Assembly (NCBI GenBank): GCA_004020365.1
Contig: SAQR01000025.1
Coordinates: 11,211 to 64,512 of the forward strand
Direction of reading: 5' to 3'
Length of the DNA stretch: 53,302 nt
Source of the DNA: Mesorhizobium sp.
GTDB lineage: Bacteria > Pseudomonadota > Alphaproteobacteria > Rhizobiales > Rhizobiaceae
The notes under the pieces were generated by a model. It had not been told where the DNA came from. It saw nothing but the letters and a program-made list of their open reading frames with translations, and ran no database searches. The translations under genes were made by a program, and so were the position numbers. Positions 39,553 through 49,429 of this stretch are shown one piece after another (within the stretch, counting starts at the first letter, position 1; every line of letters begins with the position of its first letter).

Positions 39553-40512
39553 ATGAGCAACTTGATCGATCCGCATGCCAGACCGCTGCCCTCGCTCTCC
39601 GCCCGTCACATAGACCCGCACTCCTACCCCGATGGTGTTGCCTTCCTCGACGGGCAGTATCTGCCGATGTCGCAAGCCAGGATCTCGGTGCTGGACTGGG
39701 GTTTTCTGCATTCCGACGCCACCTATGACACGGCGCATGTCTGGGGCGGTCGTTTCTTCCGCCTCGACCTGCATCTCGATCGCTTCTTCAGCGGGCTGGA
39801 AAAGCTGCGCATGACGATCCCGTTCGACCGCGATGGCGTCGCCGAGATCCTCGAAAATTGCGTGGCGCTGTCGGGTCATCGCGCCGCTTATGTCGAGATG
39901 CTGTGCACGCGCGGCGCCTCGCCGACCTTCAGCCGCGACCCGCGCGACGCGGTCAACCGCTTCATGGCGTTCGCCGTTGCCTTCGGCTCGGTCGCCAATG
40001 CCGAGCAATTGCAGCGCGGCCTGCATGTGGCGATCAGCGACAAGGTGCGCATCCCACCAGCCTCGATCGACCCGACAATCAAGAACTACCACTGGCTCGA
40101 CCTGGTGCGAGGCCTCTACGACGCCTATGACCGCGGCGCCGAGACCGCACTACTCCTCGATTTCAACGGCAATGTCGCGGAAGGCCCCGGCTTCAACGTC
40201 TTTTGCGTGGATGACGGCAAACTGTCGACGCCGGCTGTCGGCGTGCTGCCAGGCATCACCCGCCGCACTGTCTTCGATCTCTGCGCGGAGGCAGGGCTTG
40301 CCGTTGCAGCGGCCGATGTCAGCGTCGCTGCGCTGCGTCAGTCCGATGAGGTCTTCATCACCTCGACCGCCGGCGGCATCATGCCGGTAACGATGATCGA
40401 CGGTGTTCCGGTCGCGGACGGAAAGGTCGGCGCGATTACCAGGCGCCTCATGGCAATCTATTGGCAAAAGCACGAGGACCCGGCCTGGTCGAGCCCGGTG
40501 CGCTATCCCTGA
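39553..40512 (+). CDS. Aminotransferase class IV (D-amino acid / branched-chain type)
   Basis: Fold-type IV PLP enzyme; the family includes D-alanine aminotransferase, branched-chain aminotransferase and aminodeoxychorismate lyase. The 319 residues show FLDGQYLPMSQARISVLDWGFLHSDATYDT, the PLP lysine K177 in DPTIKNYHWLDL, and the conserved glutamate in FNGNVAEGPGFNVF. Near the end, GVLPGITRRTVFDL and SDEVFITSTAGGIMPVT complete the pattern. ATG 39553 is preceded by ACGGAGG. The exact substrate cannot be assigned. Its 3' end overlaps the convergent MOSC gene by ten bases. Confidence 0.9.
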   Translation: MSNLIDPHARPLPSLSARHIDPHSYPDGVAFLDGQYLPMSQARISVLDWGFLHSDATYDTAHVWGGRFFRLDLHLDRFFSGLEKLRMTIPFDRDGVAEILENCVALSGHRAAYVEMLCTRGASPTFSRDPRDAVNRFMAFAVAFGSVANAEQLQRGLHVAISDKVRIPPASIDPTIKNYHWLDLVRGLYDAYDRGAETALLLDFNGNVAEGPGFNVFCVDDGKLSTPAVGVLPGITRRTVFDLCAEAGLAVAAADVSVAALRQSDEVFITSTAGGIMPVTMIDGVPVADGKVGAITRRLMAIYWQKHEDPAWSSPVRYP

Positions 40513-41150
40513 CCATCCCTGGCCTCAGGCCGATAAATCCACTGCTCGGGCACACGCACCGAAATCTCCTCGCCGGCCGTGATGCGGCCTGGTTTTTCCA
40601 CCCAGGCGACAAGGCCGCGCAACCGCTTTGCCGCCTTCGGGAACAACAGGGCGCCGGCTTCGTGGTCGGCCATTCCGGCATTTTCGGCGACCGATCGCCC
40701 GGCGATGCGGCAAGGTCCGTTCTGCGCGTCGACCTTGATGGTGACGCCGCCTTTGAAGAACAGCAGCGTGCCGGACGGCAGCATCGAGAGATGCGGCAGG
40801 CCTTCGATCAACAAATTGGCGCCGATCCACTCCGGCTTGATCTCGGGAATGGCCATCCGCCCTGCCACGATCGCCAGCTCGTCCGCGGCCACGATCGACA
40901 GCTGCCGCTCGTTGCGCATCTCGGTGCCGCGTGGATACCAGGGCTCGCGCCCGCCGGAGCGCCGCGTCGCGCCGGCGTGGAAATCGCCGTCGATGCCGTC
41001 GAAGCCAAGCCGCAATTCATCTACCGCGCGTGTCTCGAAATGGTCCGATGGCGCGACGTAAAGCGCTGCCACCTGCGCGGCAAGTTTCCGCGCCGGGATG
41101 ATTTCGACCGGGTTTTCGGCCTCGGGGAAGAGATCCGGCATGGGCTTCAT
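40503..41150 (-). CDS. MOSC domain-containing protein
   Basis: The product is about 215 residues and has a MOSC domain (molybdenum cofactor sulfurase C-terminal), a sulfur-carrier fold. The relevant stretch is RNERQLSIVAADELAIVAGRM, GANLLIEGLPHLSMLPSGTLLFF and the cysteine-containing VDAQNGPCRIAGRSVAE. The cofactor or substrate partner is not evident. The start is uncertain: ATG at 41171, 41159, 41150 and 41141 are in frame, and the AAGGA before 41150 could serve 41141 or 41150. It overlaps the aminotransferase gene at the 3' ends. Confidence 0.85.
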   Translation of the reverse strand: MKPMPDLFPEAENPVEIIPARKLAAQVAALYVAPSDHFETRAVDELRLGFDGIDGDFHAGATRRSGGREPWYPRGTEMRNERQLSIVAADELAIVAGRMAIPEIKPEWIGANLLIEGLPHLSMLPSGTLLFFKGGVTIKVDAQNGPCRIAGRSVAENAGMADHEAGALLFPKAAKRLRGLVAWVEKPGRITAGEEISVRVPEQWIYRPEARDGQG

Positions 41151-41171
41151 TCCTTGCATGATGCGGCGCAA

Positions 41172-41508
41172 TTAGCCGCAGTCAGCTCATCAGGTCCAGT
41201 CGAAAGCGCTGATGCTCCAATCAAGCAGACTGATGCGATTACACCGGCGCCGTCCAATGCTGGCCGTTTGCGCCAAGACTGATCAGAACATGCGCAATAG
41301 CGCCCCCGCCGATCGAATAGCCGGCGCCGAAGGCGCAGAGCAGGCCATAGTAGCCGGCCTTCCAAGCATTATCGAACTGCATTGCCGACGACATCGGGAC
41401 CGAATGCCTCAAGCAAACTCGCAAATGTCGTCCCGGTTAGGGAGCCTCCTGATGCGATTATACCTGCGCCCTCTAATGCACTGCCGGTGCAGCTCGCGCC
41501 AAGATCGA
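41172..41508 (-). pseudogene. Decayed tandem duplicate of the KAS III gene 3' end
   Basis: About 340 bases with no intact gene. The segment 41230-41360 repeats 41449-41586 at a spacing of roughly 220 bases. It covers the last 24 codons of the upstream synthase (YGLLCAFGAGYSIGG appears in both) plus about 60 bases past the stop. In the downstream copy an extra G after GGCGGGG shifts the frame, so GGALLRML-stop becomes GGGAIAHVLIS. Beyond the shared part, the flanking sequence differs. It reads as the remains of a partial tandem duplication or of a second synthase gene. Confidence 0.7.
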
Positions 41509-42630
41509 TCAGAGCATGCGCAACAGCGCCCCGCCGATCGAATAGCCGGCACCGAAGGCACAGAGCAGGCCATAGTCGCCGGCGTTCATGTCGGCGTGGT
41601 TTTCCGACAAGGCGACGACCGCACCGGCGCCGGCGGTGTTGCCGAGGCGCTCCAGCACCATTGGCGCGCGATCATGACCAACCTCGTGGCCGAACGACAG
41701 CTTCAGGATCATGGCATTCATCCGGGCATTGGCCTGATGCAGCCAGAAGCGCCGGATCGCTTGCGGCGTCAGCCCATGCTCGGCCAGGAACTCGACGATG
41801 AATTTATGTCCGGCGACGGTGACTTCCTTGAACACCTTGTTGCCGACCTGCTTGATCAGATTGCCTTCCAGGTTGATCATATACGGATCGTCCTGGGCGG
41901 TGCGCGTGTAATAGCCGAGATTGGTGCGGATGTTGTTGGACATCTGCGTCCAGGTCCGGGTGTCGAGCACCTCGAAACGTCCCGGTCGCTTGTCGCCCTG
42001 GGCAAGCCCCTCGACGACCATCGAGACCGAAGCATCGCCGAAGATGAAATGCGTCTGCCGGTCGCGGAAATTGAGATGGCCGGTGATGATCTCGGGCGTC
42101 GTCACCAGCACGCGCCTGTGTGCGCCCGCCCGCACCAGATTGACCGCAATATGCAACGCCGCCGCCGCCGACGAGCAGCCGAGGCCCATGTCGAAACCGG
42201 CGCCCTTCGTGCCCATCGCCTGCTGCATCTCGATGGCGATCGCCGGATAGGGCCGCTGGTGATGCGAGGCCGAGCAGATCACCAGGTCGATATCTGACGG
42301 CTCCACGCCGGCATGGTCGAGCGCTTTCCTGGCCGATGCGATGCCGAACTCGGCTTCCAGCGACAGCGCGTCGTCCGGCCGCGCCGGAATGCGCGGCGCC
42401 ATGCGGTTCGGGTCGAGAATGCCTTCCCGCTCGATCACATGGCGGGTCTGCACGCCCGAAGCATGGACGATGAAGGCGCTGTCCGACTTCTGCAGCAGCG
42501 TCTCGCCCGAAGCCTGGCGGCGTACATTCTCCATCTCGACCCAGGCATTGAAGCTGTCGACCAATTCCTCATTGGTGATCGAAGGCTCGGGGATTTCAAC
42601 GCCGATGCCGCTGATGATGACGCGATGCAT
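41509..42630 (-). CDS. Beta-ketoacyl-ACP synthase III-like protein
   Basis: Thiolase-fold condensing enzyme. The 373 residues contain the KAS III triad: Cys152 in GLGCSSAAAALH, His298 in WLHQANARMN and Asn331 in LGNTAGAGAVVAL. It is longer than canonical FabH (about 320 residues) and lacks the usual fab/plsX neighbours, so it is probably a second, specialised synthase rather than the housekeeping FabH. The start MHRVIISGIGVEIPEP at 42630 fits the family; the in-frame extension to 42708 does not. A perfect 16-bp palindrome lies 84 bases upstream. Confidence 0.9.
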   Translation of the reverse strand: MHRVIISGIGVEIPEPSITNEELVDSFNAWVEMENVRRQASGETLLQKSDSAFIVHASGVQTRHVIEREGILDPNRMAPRIPARPDDALSLEAEFGIASARKALDHAGVEPSDIDLVICSASHHQRPYPAIAIEMQQAMGTKGAGFDMGLGCSSAAAALHIAVNLVRAGAHRRVLVTTPEIITGHLNFRDRQTHFIFGDASVSMVVEGLAQGDKRPGRFEVLDTRTWTQMSNNIRTNLGYYTRTAQDDPYMINLEGNLIKQVGNKVFKEVTVAGHKFIVEFLAEHGLTPQAIRRFWLHQANARMNAMILKLSFGHEVGHDRAPMVLERLGNTAGAGAVVALSENHADMNAGDYGLLCAFGAGYSIGGALLRML

Positions 42631-42713
42631 TTCAGTTCGTCCCCATGCGCAGGCGCTACGGCTTGATGTGGGCGCCGCGAGAGTTCGGCGCAACATTATT
42701 CGCATCAAGCTAG

Positions 42714-42729
42714 TTTAAGCCGGCTTAAA
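42714..42729. promoter_or_regulatory. Perfect 16-bp palindrome upstream of the KAS III-like gene
   Basis: TTTAAGCCGGCTTAAA is self-complementary and lies about 84 bases before the synthase start, between it and the methyltransferase gene's 3' end. It looks like an operator for a dimeric regulator. The TTAA boxes are six bases apart, not seven, so it is not a standard CtrA site. Confidence 0.5.
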
Positions 42730-42838
42730 TCAAGGGGCCTGAGGCAAAAGACCACAAGCTTGCGTGGCTGCAATGCGCATTGTGGCGAAACCGAATCAAG
42801 CACAGCCAGGCAGTGCGTCTCGGTATGGCCAATCGTTT

Positions 42839-43633
42839 CTAGGCAGCGCGCCGTGCTACGATGAAAAGGCGCGGGAAACGCAGCAGCACCTTGCCGTTCG
42901 CTGTCTTCGGATAGGCTTCGGTTATCCCTGCGGTGTAGCGCGTGAGAAAAACCCGTCGCTCGTCCGCGTCGAGCGGATCGAGGAACGGCTTCAGCCCGGT
43001 CGACTTCAGCCACTCGACGATTGCCCCGGCATCGGCCAGCGGATGATTGTAGGCGGTGTGCCAGATGTCGAGCCGGTCGGAGAACGGCGACAAAAGATCG
43101 TAGTAGAACGCCACCGGCGGCAGCGGTCCGCGCGCAGCACCCTCGAGCTTCTGGGCAAACGGCATTTCGGCCGCCGTCTCGCGCATCAGCCGGTGCGAGG
43201 GCTCGCCCATATTGTCGGGCATCTGCACGGCAAGCGCGCCGCCCGGCGCCAAAAGTCCCATCAGCCGCTGGAAGATCGCCGGATGCTCGGGCAGCCACTG
43301 GAACACCGCATTGGCGAAGATCACGTCGACCGGCTCTTCGGGCTGCCACGCCGCCGCGTCCGCCAATTCGAAGGCCACTTCCGGCAGACGCGCCCTCGCC
43401 TTCTCGATCATGTCAGGCGAGGTGTCCAAACCGCTGACCTCAGCGCTCGGCCAGCGCCCGACCAGCAATTCGGTGGAATTGCCCGGCCCGCAGCCGATGT
43501 CGACCACCCGGCGCGGCGCCGCCACCGGCACCTGCGCGACGAGATCGCGCGCCGGCCGCGTGCGCTCGTCCTCGAATTTGAGATATTGGGCGGCGGACCA
43601 GTCGGGTTTTGCTTTTGCGGCAGTGCTGTTCAT
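42839..43633 (-). CDS. tam: Trans-aconitate 2-methyltransferase
   Basis: SAM-dependent methyltransferase that esterifies trans-aconitate, a spontaneous and inhibitory by-product of the citric acid cycle. The 264 residues show [40 protein letters not shown] (SAM motif I), [30 protein letters not shown] and [18 protein letters not shown], all characteristic of Tam. The ATG overlaps the stop of the broken toxin gene (ATGA), so tam now sits at the end of that toxin-antitoxin transcript. Confidence 0.94.
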   Translation of the reverse strand: MNSTAAKAKPDWSAAQYLKFEDERTRPARDLVAQVPVAAPRRVVDIGCGPGNSTELLVGRWPSAEVSGLDTSPDMIEKARARLPEVAFELADAAAWQPEEPVDVIFANAVFQWLPEHPAIFQRLMGLLAPGGALAVQMPDNMGEPSHRLMRETAAEMPFAQKLEGAARGPLPPVAFYYDLLSPFSDRLDIWHTAYNHPLADAGAIVEWLKSTGLKPFLDPLDADERRVFLTRYTAGITEAYPKTANGKVLLRFPRLFIVARRAA

Positions 43634-43874
43634 CGATAGACCTCGCGACGGTTGCCGACCTCCACAACCAGCACGACAAGCCGGCTATCCTCGATATTGG
43701 GCAATGATTCTGTAGTCGCCGACGCGAAAACGCCAGGCGCTTGGCAAGGGTTCTTGGATTGGGGTGCTCTGAAACTCTTTGATGCAGGAATTCGAGGATG
43801 CGCCGCTGGTCTTTCGTTGAAAGCCGTTCGATATCCTTTTCGGCTTGCCGCGTGAACTCGACACGCCAACTCAT
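43630..43874 (-). pseudogene. RelE/ParE-type toxin, broken by frameshifts
   Basis: The first 48 codons read MSWRVEFTRQAEKDIERLST and on to NPRTLAKRLA, a normal RelE N-terminus. The middle part WRFRVGDYRIIAQY is in a second frame (from about 43735) that stops shortly after, and the C-terminus [19 protein letters not shown] is in a third frame, ending at the original stop 43632-43630. Together the three pieces make a nearly complete toxin, apparently lacking a few residues between RLA and WRF. At least two frame disruptions are therefore present, near 43740 and 43695. The antitoxin upstream is intact. Confidence 0.82.
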
Positions 43875-44119
43875 TCAGCGGCAGGTTTCTTGCGCCGTTC
43901 CGCTGCTTCGCGAAGCTCAAGCTTCCGGATCACCTCCTCCAACGGAATGCGCGCACCGTCGTCATCCTTCAGGCGTTCCTGCGCAATCCTCGCGTCCTGC
44001 CAATCCTCTATTGTCTCGAGGATCGCTTCAACTGCAACCTGATCGATCGTACGGCCGCTGGCCCTCGCCATATCGGCCAGCAGCTTCTCGGCTTCTTGCG
44101 GCAATTTGACCGTGATCAT
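43871..44119 (-). CDS. RelB/RHH-type antitoxin, partner of the broken toxin
   Basis: 82-residue protein: MITVKLPQEAEKLLADMARASGRTIDQVAVEAILETIEDWQDARIA, a ribbon-helix-helix-like DNA-binding N-terminus. A charged C-terminal half follows (RIPLEEVIRKLELREAAERRKKPAAE) that would wrap the toxin. The stop overlaps the toxin ATG (ATGA). With the toxin frameshifted it is an orphan that may still repress its own promoter or neutralise related toxins. Confidence 0.82.
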   Translation of the reverse strand: MITVKLPQEAEKLLADMARASGRTIDQVAVEAILETIEDWQDARIAQERLKDDDGARIPLEEVIRKLELREAAERRKKPAAE

Positions 44120-44175
44120 GGCAACTCCATTCGATCAATTTAGGTCAAACGACGATCGCCTGCAACGGATCGAGG

Positions 44176-45825
<1,650 letters not shown>

Positions 45826-46008
45826 GCGCGCTTTCCCTGAAAAGTCGACTGGAATGTCGGATTGAATGGAAGTTGCGCGCTATGTAGGCGATGCCGCGCC
45901 GAACGGCAAACTCTTTTGGCATTTCGAACCGGCCTTCGGGCCAAGACGGGCACGATCGCGTCGTCGGCGGACCGGCGGCCACGAGACCGACAGCCACCGC
46001 GCGGCGTG

Positions 46009-47034
46009 TTACTGGAACTCGATCGGATCGACGATGCCTTTCGGACAGCCGGCATTGTCAGTCGGCACTGAGGCCAGCAACAGCTCACCGAGCGAAGAGT
46101 TCGGACCGATCGGACCGGCCAAGCCGAGCGTCAGTTCGCCGATCAGACGCCTGCCGCTCGAAGGATCGTTCACGCAGGAGACGCGAACCCGCTCGCCCGC
46201 GCCGAGACCGAAAGCACTGTCGAAGGCAGCGCGGATCTGGTCGGAGGTCAGATCCCGGCCAATGTTTTGCGTGAAAAGATCACGCACTGATGACGCGTTC
46301 ACCGCGCGCGTCAGGTTCAGCGCATCGGAAAAATACGCTTGCTGGCTCTTGCCGTAACATGTGCCATGCTTGATCCACTCGTGCCTGTCGAGAGCGGATG
46401 CGGTGCCTGGCATCACCCGGTCGAGCTCCGACCGCGTGTTCGGCTCGAGTTCGACCGGCGGCAGCTCCTGCCAGCGCGCCGGATTGTCGTTCGCCTTGTC
46501 GGCCGCTGCCACCTGGCAATAGAAATTTCCGTTCGGCTGCGGCCACAGCCCGTGCAAGGTGAGATGCGTCGCCTCGAAACCGGCCGCGGTCTGCGCCTTG
46601 CATTCGGTCTTGCCGGGCTTGGTCTCGCAAAACGCCGGCTGCCAGCTCAGCGCGAGGACATTTTCGGGCTTTCCCGAAACCGACGCCGCCGACTTCTTCC
46701 GATCGGCCGGCACAGGTGCTGCCAGTTCCGTGGACGCGCTGCCACCCGAAACATGGCCGCAATCGACCTTCACCCAGCGGCGCTCCGGATCGGCGCCCGG
46801 CACGCGGATCAGATAGTGCGTTGGAACATCCTTGTTGCCAGCCAGCAGTTCGTAGCTCTGTCCCGCATCGGTCGCGATACCGCCGGGGTTCTTGCCGTTC
46901 TTGATGGCCTGGGTCGCCGGGCAGGTGGCGTCGGCGACGAAAGAGCCGCTCATCTTGACCTCGGCCCGCGCAGCACCCGTCAGCAACGCGGCGTCAAGCG
47001 CCAATCCAAAAACAAGACCTGTCAGCGTACGCAT
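46009..47034 (-). CDS. Ribonuclease T2 family protein, exported
   Basis: Periplasmic or secreted endoribonuclease of the T2/RNase I family, cutting RNA through 2',3'-cyclic phosphates. The 341 residues have a signal peptide (about 1-24, ending GAARA), an N-terminal extension of about 100 residues with paired cysteines, and the T2 domain with both active-site motifs: CAS I LTLHGLWPQ (158-166, His161) and CAS II HEWIKHGTC (218-226, His218 and His223). The N-terminal extension is longer than in E. coli RNase I. It is divergent from the hydrolase gene. Confidence 0.93.
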   Translation of the reverse strand: MRTLTGLVFGLALDAALLTGAARAEVKMSGSFVADATCPATQAIKNGKNPGGIATDAGQSYELLAGNKDVPTHYLIRVPGADPERRWVKVDCGHVSGGSASTELAAPVPADRKKSAASVSGKPENVLALSWQPAFCETKPGKTECKAQTAAGFEATHLTLHGLWPQPNGNFYCQVAAADKANDNPARWQELPPVELEPNTRSELDRVMPGTASALDRHEWIKHGTCYGKSQQAYFSDALNLTRAVNASSVRDLFTQNIGRDLTSDQIRAAFDSAFGLGAGERVRVSCVNDPSSGRRLIGELTLGLAGPIGPNSSLGELLLASVPTDNAGCPKGIVDPIEFQ

Positions 47035-47235
47035 GGGTACTCTCCGGTTGAAAGATGCTGCGGCAACAGACTGCCGCCCTCTCTCGGTAGCAAATTCTCC
47101 ATGTCAGAATTGCGATGCTCCGCGTTGCGACGCAAGAACAGCGCTGCGAAACACCGCCAACGGATTGACGCAAAACTAGCGTCGGCGCACACAAACATTC
47201 GCAGGCGCAAAAGACGCGTTGGAGACGAATCAATA

Positions 47236-48171
47236 ATGTCATTCAGCCAGCAGCGTGTGCTGCGATCGCCGACCGGCGCGGCGCTCAACCTTTACGTGAA
47301 ACGCGCCGAGGGCCGCCCGCGCGCGGTCGTCCAGATCAATCACGGACTGGCCGAACATGCCGCGCGCTACGTCCGCTTCGCTACCTTTCTGGGCGAGTGC
47401 GGCTTCCATGTCTATGCCCATGACCATCGCGGCCATGGCGCCACCAGGGCGCCAGACGCTCCGCTCGGCACATTCGCCAAAGTGGATGGCGGCGCCAAGG
47501 TCATCGCCGATGTCGCCGCCGTGCACGACCTTATCGCCGGCGACCATCCCGGCCTGCCGGTCATCGTTTTTGGTCATTCAATGGGCGGCCTCGTCGCCTT
47601 GAATTTCATGCTTCACCATTCGAACCGGCTGCACGCCGCCGCCATCTGGAACGCCAATTTTTCCGCCGGGCTCGCCAGCCGTGCCGCGCAAATCATCCTG
47701 GCCTGGGAAAAATTCCGGCTCGGCTCCGACATGCCGTCGCGCCTGCTGCCGAGACTGACCTTCCAGGCCTGGGGCAAAGCCGTCCCCGATCACCGCACGC
47801 CGTTCGACTGGCTGTCGCGCGACGCGGCCGAAGTCGACAAATACATCGCCGATCCGCTGTGCGGCTGGGATGCCTCGGTGTCGATGTGGCGCGACCTGTT
47901 CAGGTTCGTCTTCGACGGCGCCGACGACGCTAATTTTTCCGGCGTCCGCAAGACCCTGCCGATCTGCCTGGTCGGCGGCGAAAAGGATCCCGCCACCGAC
48001 GGCGGCAAGGCGGTCAGGCATCTCGCTGGGCGCCTGCACAGGATGGGCTTTTCGAATCTCGTTTCAAAGGTTTACGCCGAGACCCGCCACGAAAGCCTGA
48101 ACGAGGTGAATCGAAATATGATCATGGACGATTTCGCCGCATGGGCCGACAGTGTGCTGAAACAAGCCTGA
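47236..48171 (+). CDS. Alpha/beta hydrolase (lysophospholipase/monoacylglycerol lipase-like)
   Basis: The 311-residue serine hydrolase has QINHGLAEHAARYVRFATFL, the DHRGHGAT loop, the nucleophile elbow GHSMGG (Ser115), a cap region, GGEKDPATDGG holding the likely acid, and ETRHESLNE holding the likely catalytic His. This pattern matches the PldB/monoglyceride lipase (hydrolase_4) group; the lipid substrate is not determined. ATG 47236 fits the family. A long open frame extends upstream through the opposite-strand RNase gene, but it has no homology. Confidence 0.9.
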   Translation: MSFSQQRVLRSPTGAALNLYVKRAEGRPRAVVQINHGLAEHAARYVRFATFLGECGFHVYAHDHRGHGATRAPDAPLGTFAKVDGGAKVIADVAAVHDLIAGDHPGLPVIVFGHSMGGLVALNFMLHHSNRLHAAAIWNANFSAGLASRAAQIILAWEKFRLGSDMPSRLLPRLTFQAWGKAVPDHRTPFDWLSRDAAEVDKYIADPLCGWDASVSMWRDLFRFVFDGADDANFSGVRKTLPICLVGGEKDPATDGGKAVRHLAGRLHRMGFSNLVSKVYAETRHESLNEVNRNMIMDDFAAWADSVLKQA

Positions 48172-48253
48172 TCGGGTTTGGCCCATTGCAAGAGCCGTGA
48201 CTTCGGCACGCGGGATTGATACAGGCTGCACTCCCGATCAATCACGGTGATCC

Positions 48254-49429
48254 ATGACCGAGCCTCCGCTGAAAGGCATCCGCGTAATCGAACTCGCCCG
48301 CATCCTGGCCGGGCCGTGGGCCGGGCAATTGCTTGCCGATCTCGGCGCCGACGTGATCAAGGTCGAGAGCCCTGATGGCGGCGACGATACCCGCAAATGG
48401 GGTCCGCCCTTCGTCATCAGCCATGACGGCGAAAACCTCTCGGCCGCCTATTACCATTCCTGCAATCGCGGCAAGCGCTCCATCGCCATCGATTTCTCGA
48501 CGCCCGAAGGTGCCGAGACCGTGCGCCGGCTGGCCGCGACATCGGACGTGCTGATCGAGAATTTCAAGCTCGGCGGGCTGAAGAAATACGGGCTCGACTA
48601 TGACAGCTTGCGCAAAATCAACCCGCGGCTGATCTATTGCTCGATCACCGGCTTCGGCCAGGACGGGCCCTATGCGCCGCGCGCCGGCTATGACTTCATC
48701 ATCCAGGGCATGGCCGGCATGATGTCGATCACCGGCGAGGCCGGCCGCGAGCCGCAAAAAGCCGGTGTCGCCATTTCGGACATTTTCACCGGCCTCTATT
48801 CGGTGATCGCCATCCAGGCCGCACTTCGCCATGCCGAGAAGACCGGCGAAGGTCAGCATATCGACATGGCGCTCTACGACAGCCAGATCTCGGCGCTCGG
48901 CAACCAGAACCTCAACTATCTGGTCTCGGGAAAATCGCCGGTACAGATGGGCAATGCGCATATGAACATCGCGCCCTACGAAGTGCTGCCGGTCAAGGAC
49001 GGCCACATCATCCTGGCCATCGGCAATGACGGCCAGTTCGCCAAATTCTGCGCCGCAATAGGGTTGGACAACCTGCCATCCGACCCCGATTTCGCCAACA
49101 ATCCCGCCCGGGTCGCCAACCGGGCGAAGCTGCGCGAGCATATAATCGAGGCGCTGAAAACCTTCGATCGCGATCCGCTGCTGGCCAGGCTGGAGGCGGC
49201 AGGCGTGCCTGCCAGCCCGATCAACACGATCGGCGAGATGTTCGCCGACCCGCAGACCATCGCGCGCGGCATGCGGCTCGACCTTCACGACGGCCACGGC
49301 AATCTGTTGCCTTCGGTGCGCGCGCCTATGCTCATGTCGGGCACGCCGCTGGTCTATGAGCGGCCCTCGCCGCGGCTCGGCGAACACACCGAAGAAATCC
49401 TTGCCGAACTGGAGAGGTCAGGAAAATGA
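48254..49429 (+). CDS. CaiB/BaiF (class III) CoA-transferase
   Basis: Family III CoA-transferase moving CoA between carboxylic acids through a mixed-anhydride mechanism. The 391 residues show PLKGIRVIELARILAGPWAGQLLADLGADVIKVE, NRGKRSIAIDFSTPEGAETVRRL, SDVLIENFKLGGLKKYGLDYD and CSITGFGQDGPYAPRAGYDFIIQGMAGMM, including the catalytic aspartate-bearing region of the family. Formyl-CoA, succinate and dicarboxylate transferases share these features, so the substrate is not assigned. ATGA coupling joins it to a TPP-dependent enzyme. Confidence 0.93.
   Translation: MTEPPLKGIRVIELARILAGPWAGQLLADLGADVIKVESPDGGDDTRKWGPPFVISHDGENLSAAYYHSCNRGKRSIAIDFSTPEGAETVRRLAATSDVLIENFKLGGLKKYGLDYDSLRKINPRLIYCSITGFGQDGPYAPRAGYDFIIQGMAGMMSITGEAGREPQKAGVAISDIFTGLYSVIAIQAALRHAEKTGEGQHIDMALYDSQISALGNQNLNYLVSGKSPVQMGNAHMNIAPYEVLPVKDGHIILAIGNDGQFAKFCAAIGLDNLPSDPDFANNPARVANRAKLREHIIEALKTFDRDPLLARLEAAGVPASPINTIGEMFADPQTIARGMRLDLHDGHGNLLPSVRAPMLMSGTPLVYERPSPRLGEHTEEILAELERSGK

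Noticed and set aside
42714-42729. CtrA binding site (TTAA-N7-TTAA)
   Set aside because: The two TTAA boxes in the palindrome are separated by six bases, not seven.
46339-47235. Open frame continuing upstream of the alpha/beta hydrolase for about 300 codons
   Set aside because: It runs antisense through the RNase T2 gene, which has both catalytic motifs; hydrolase homology begins only at MSFSQQRVLR (47236).
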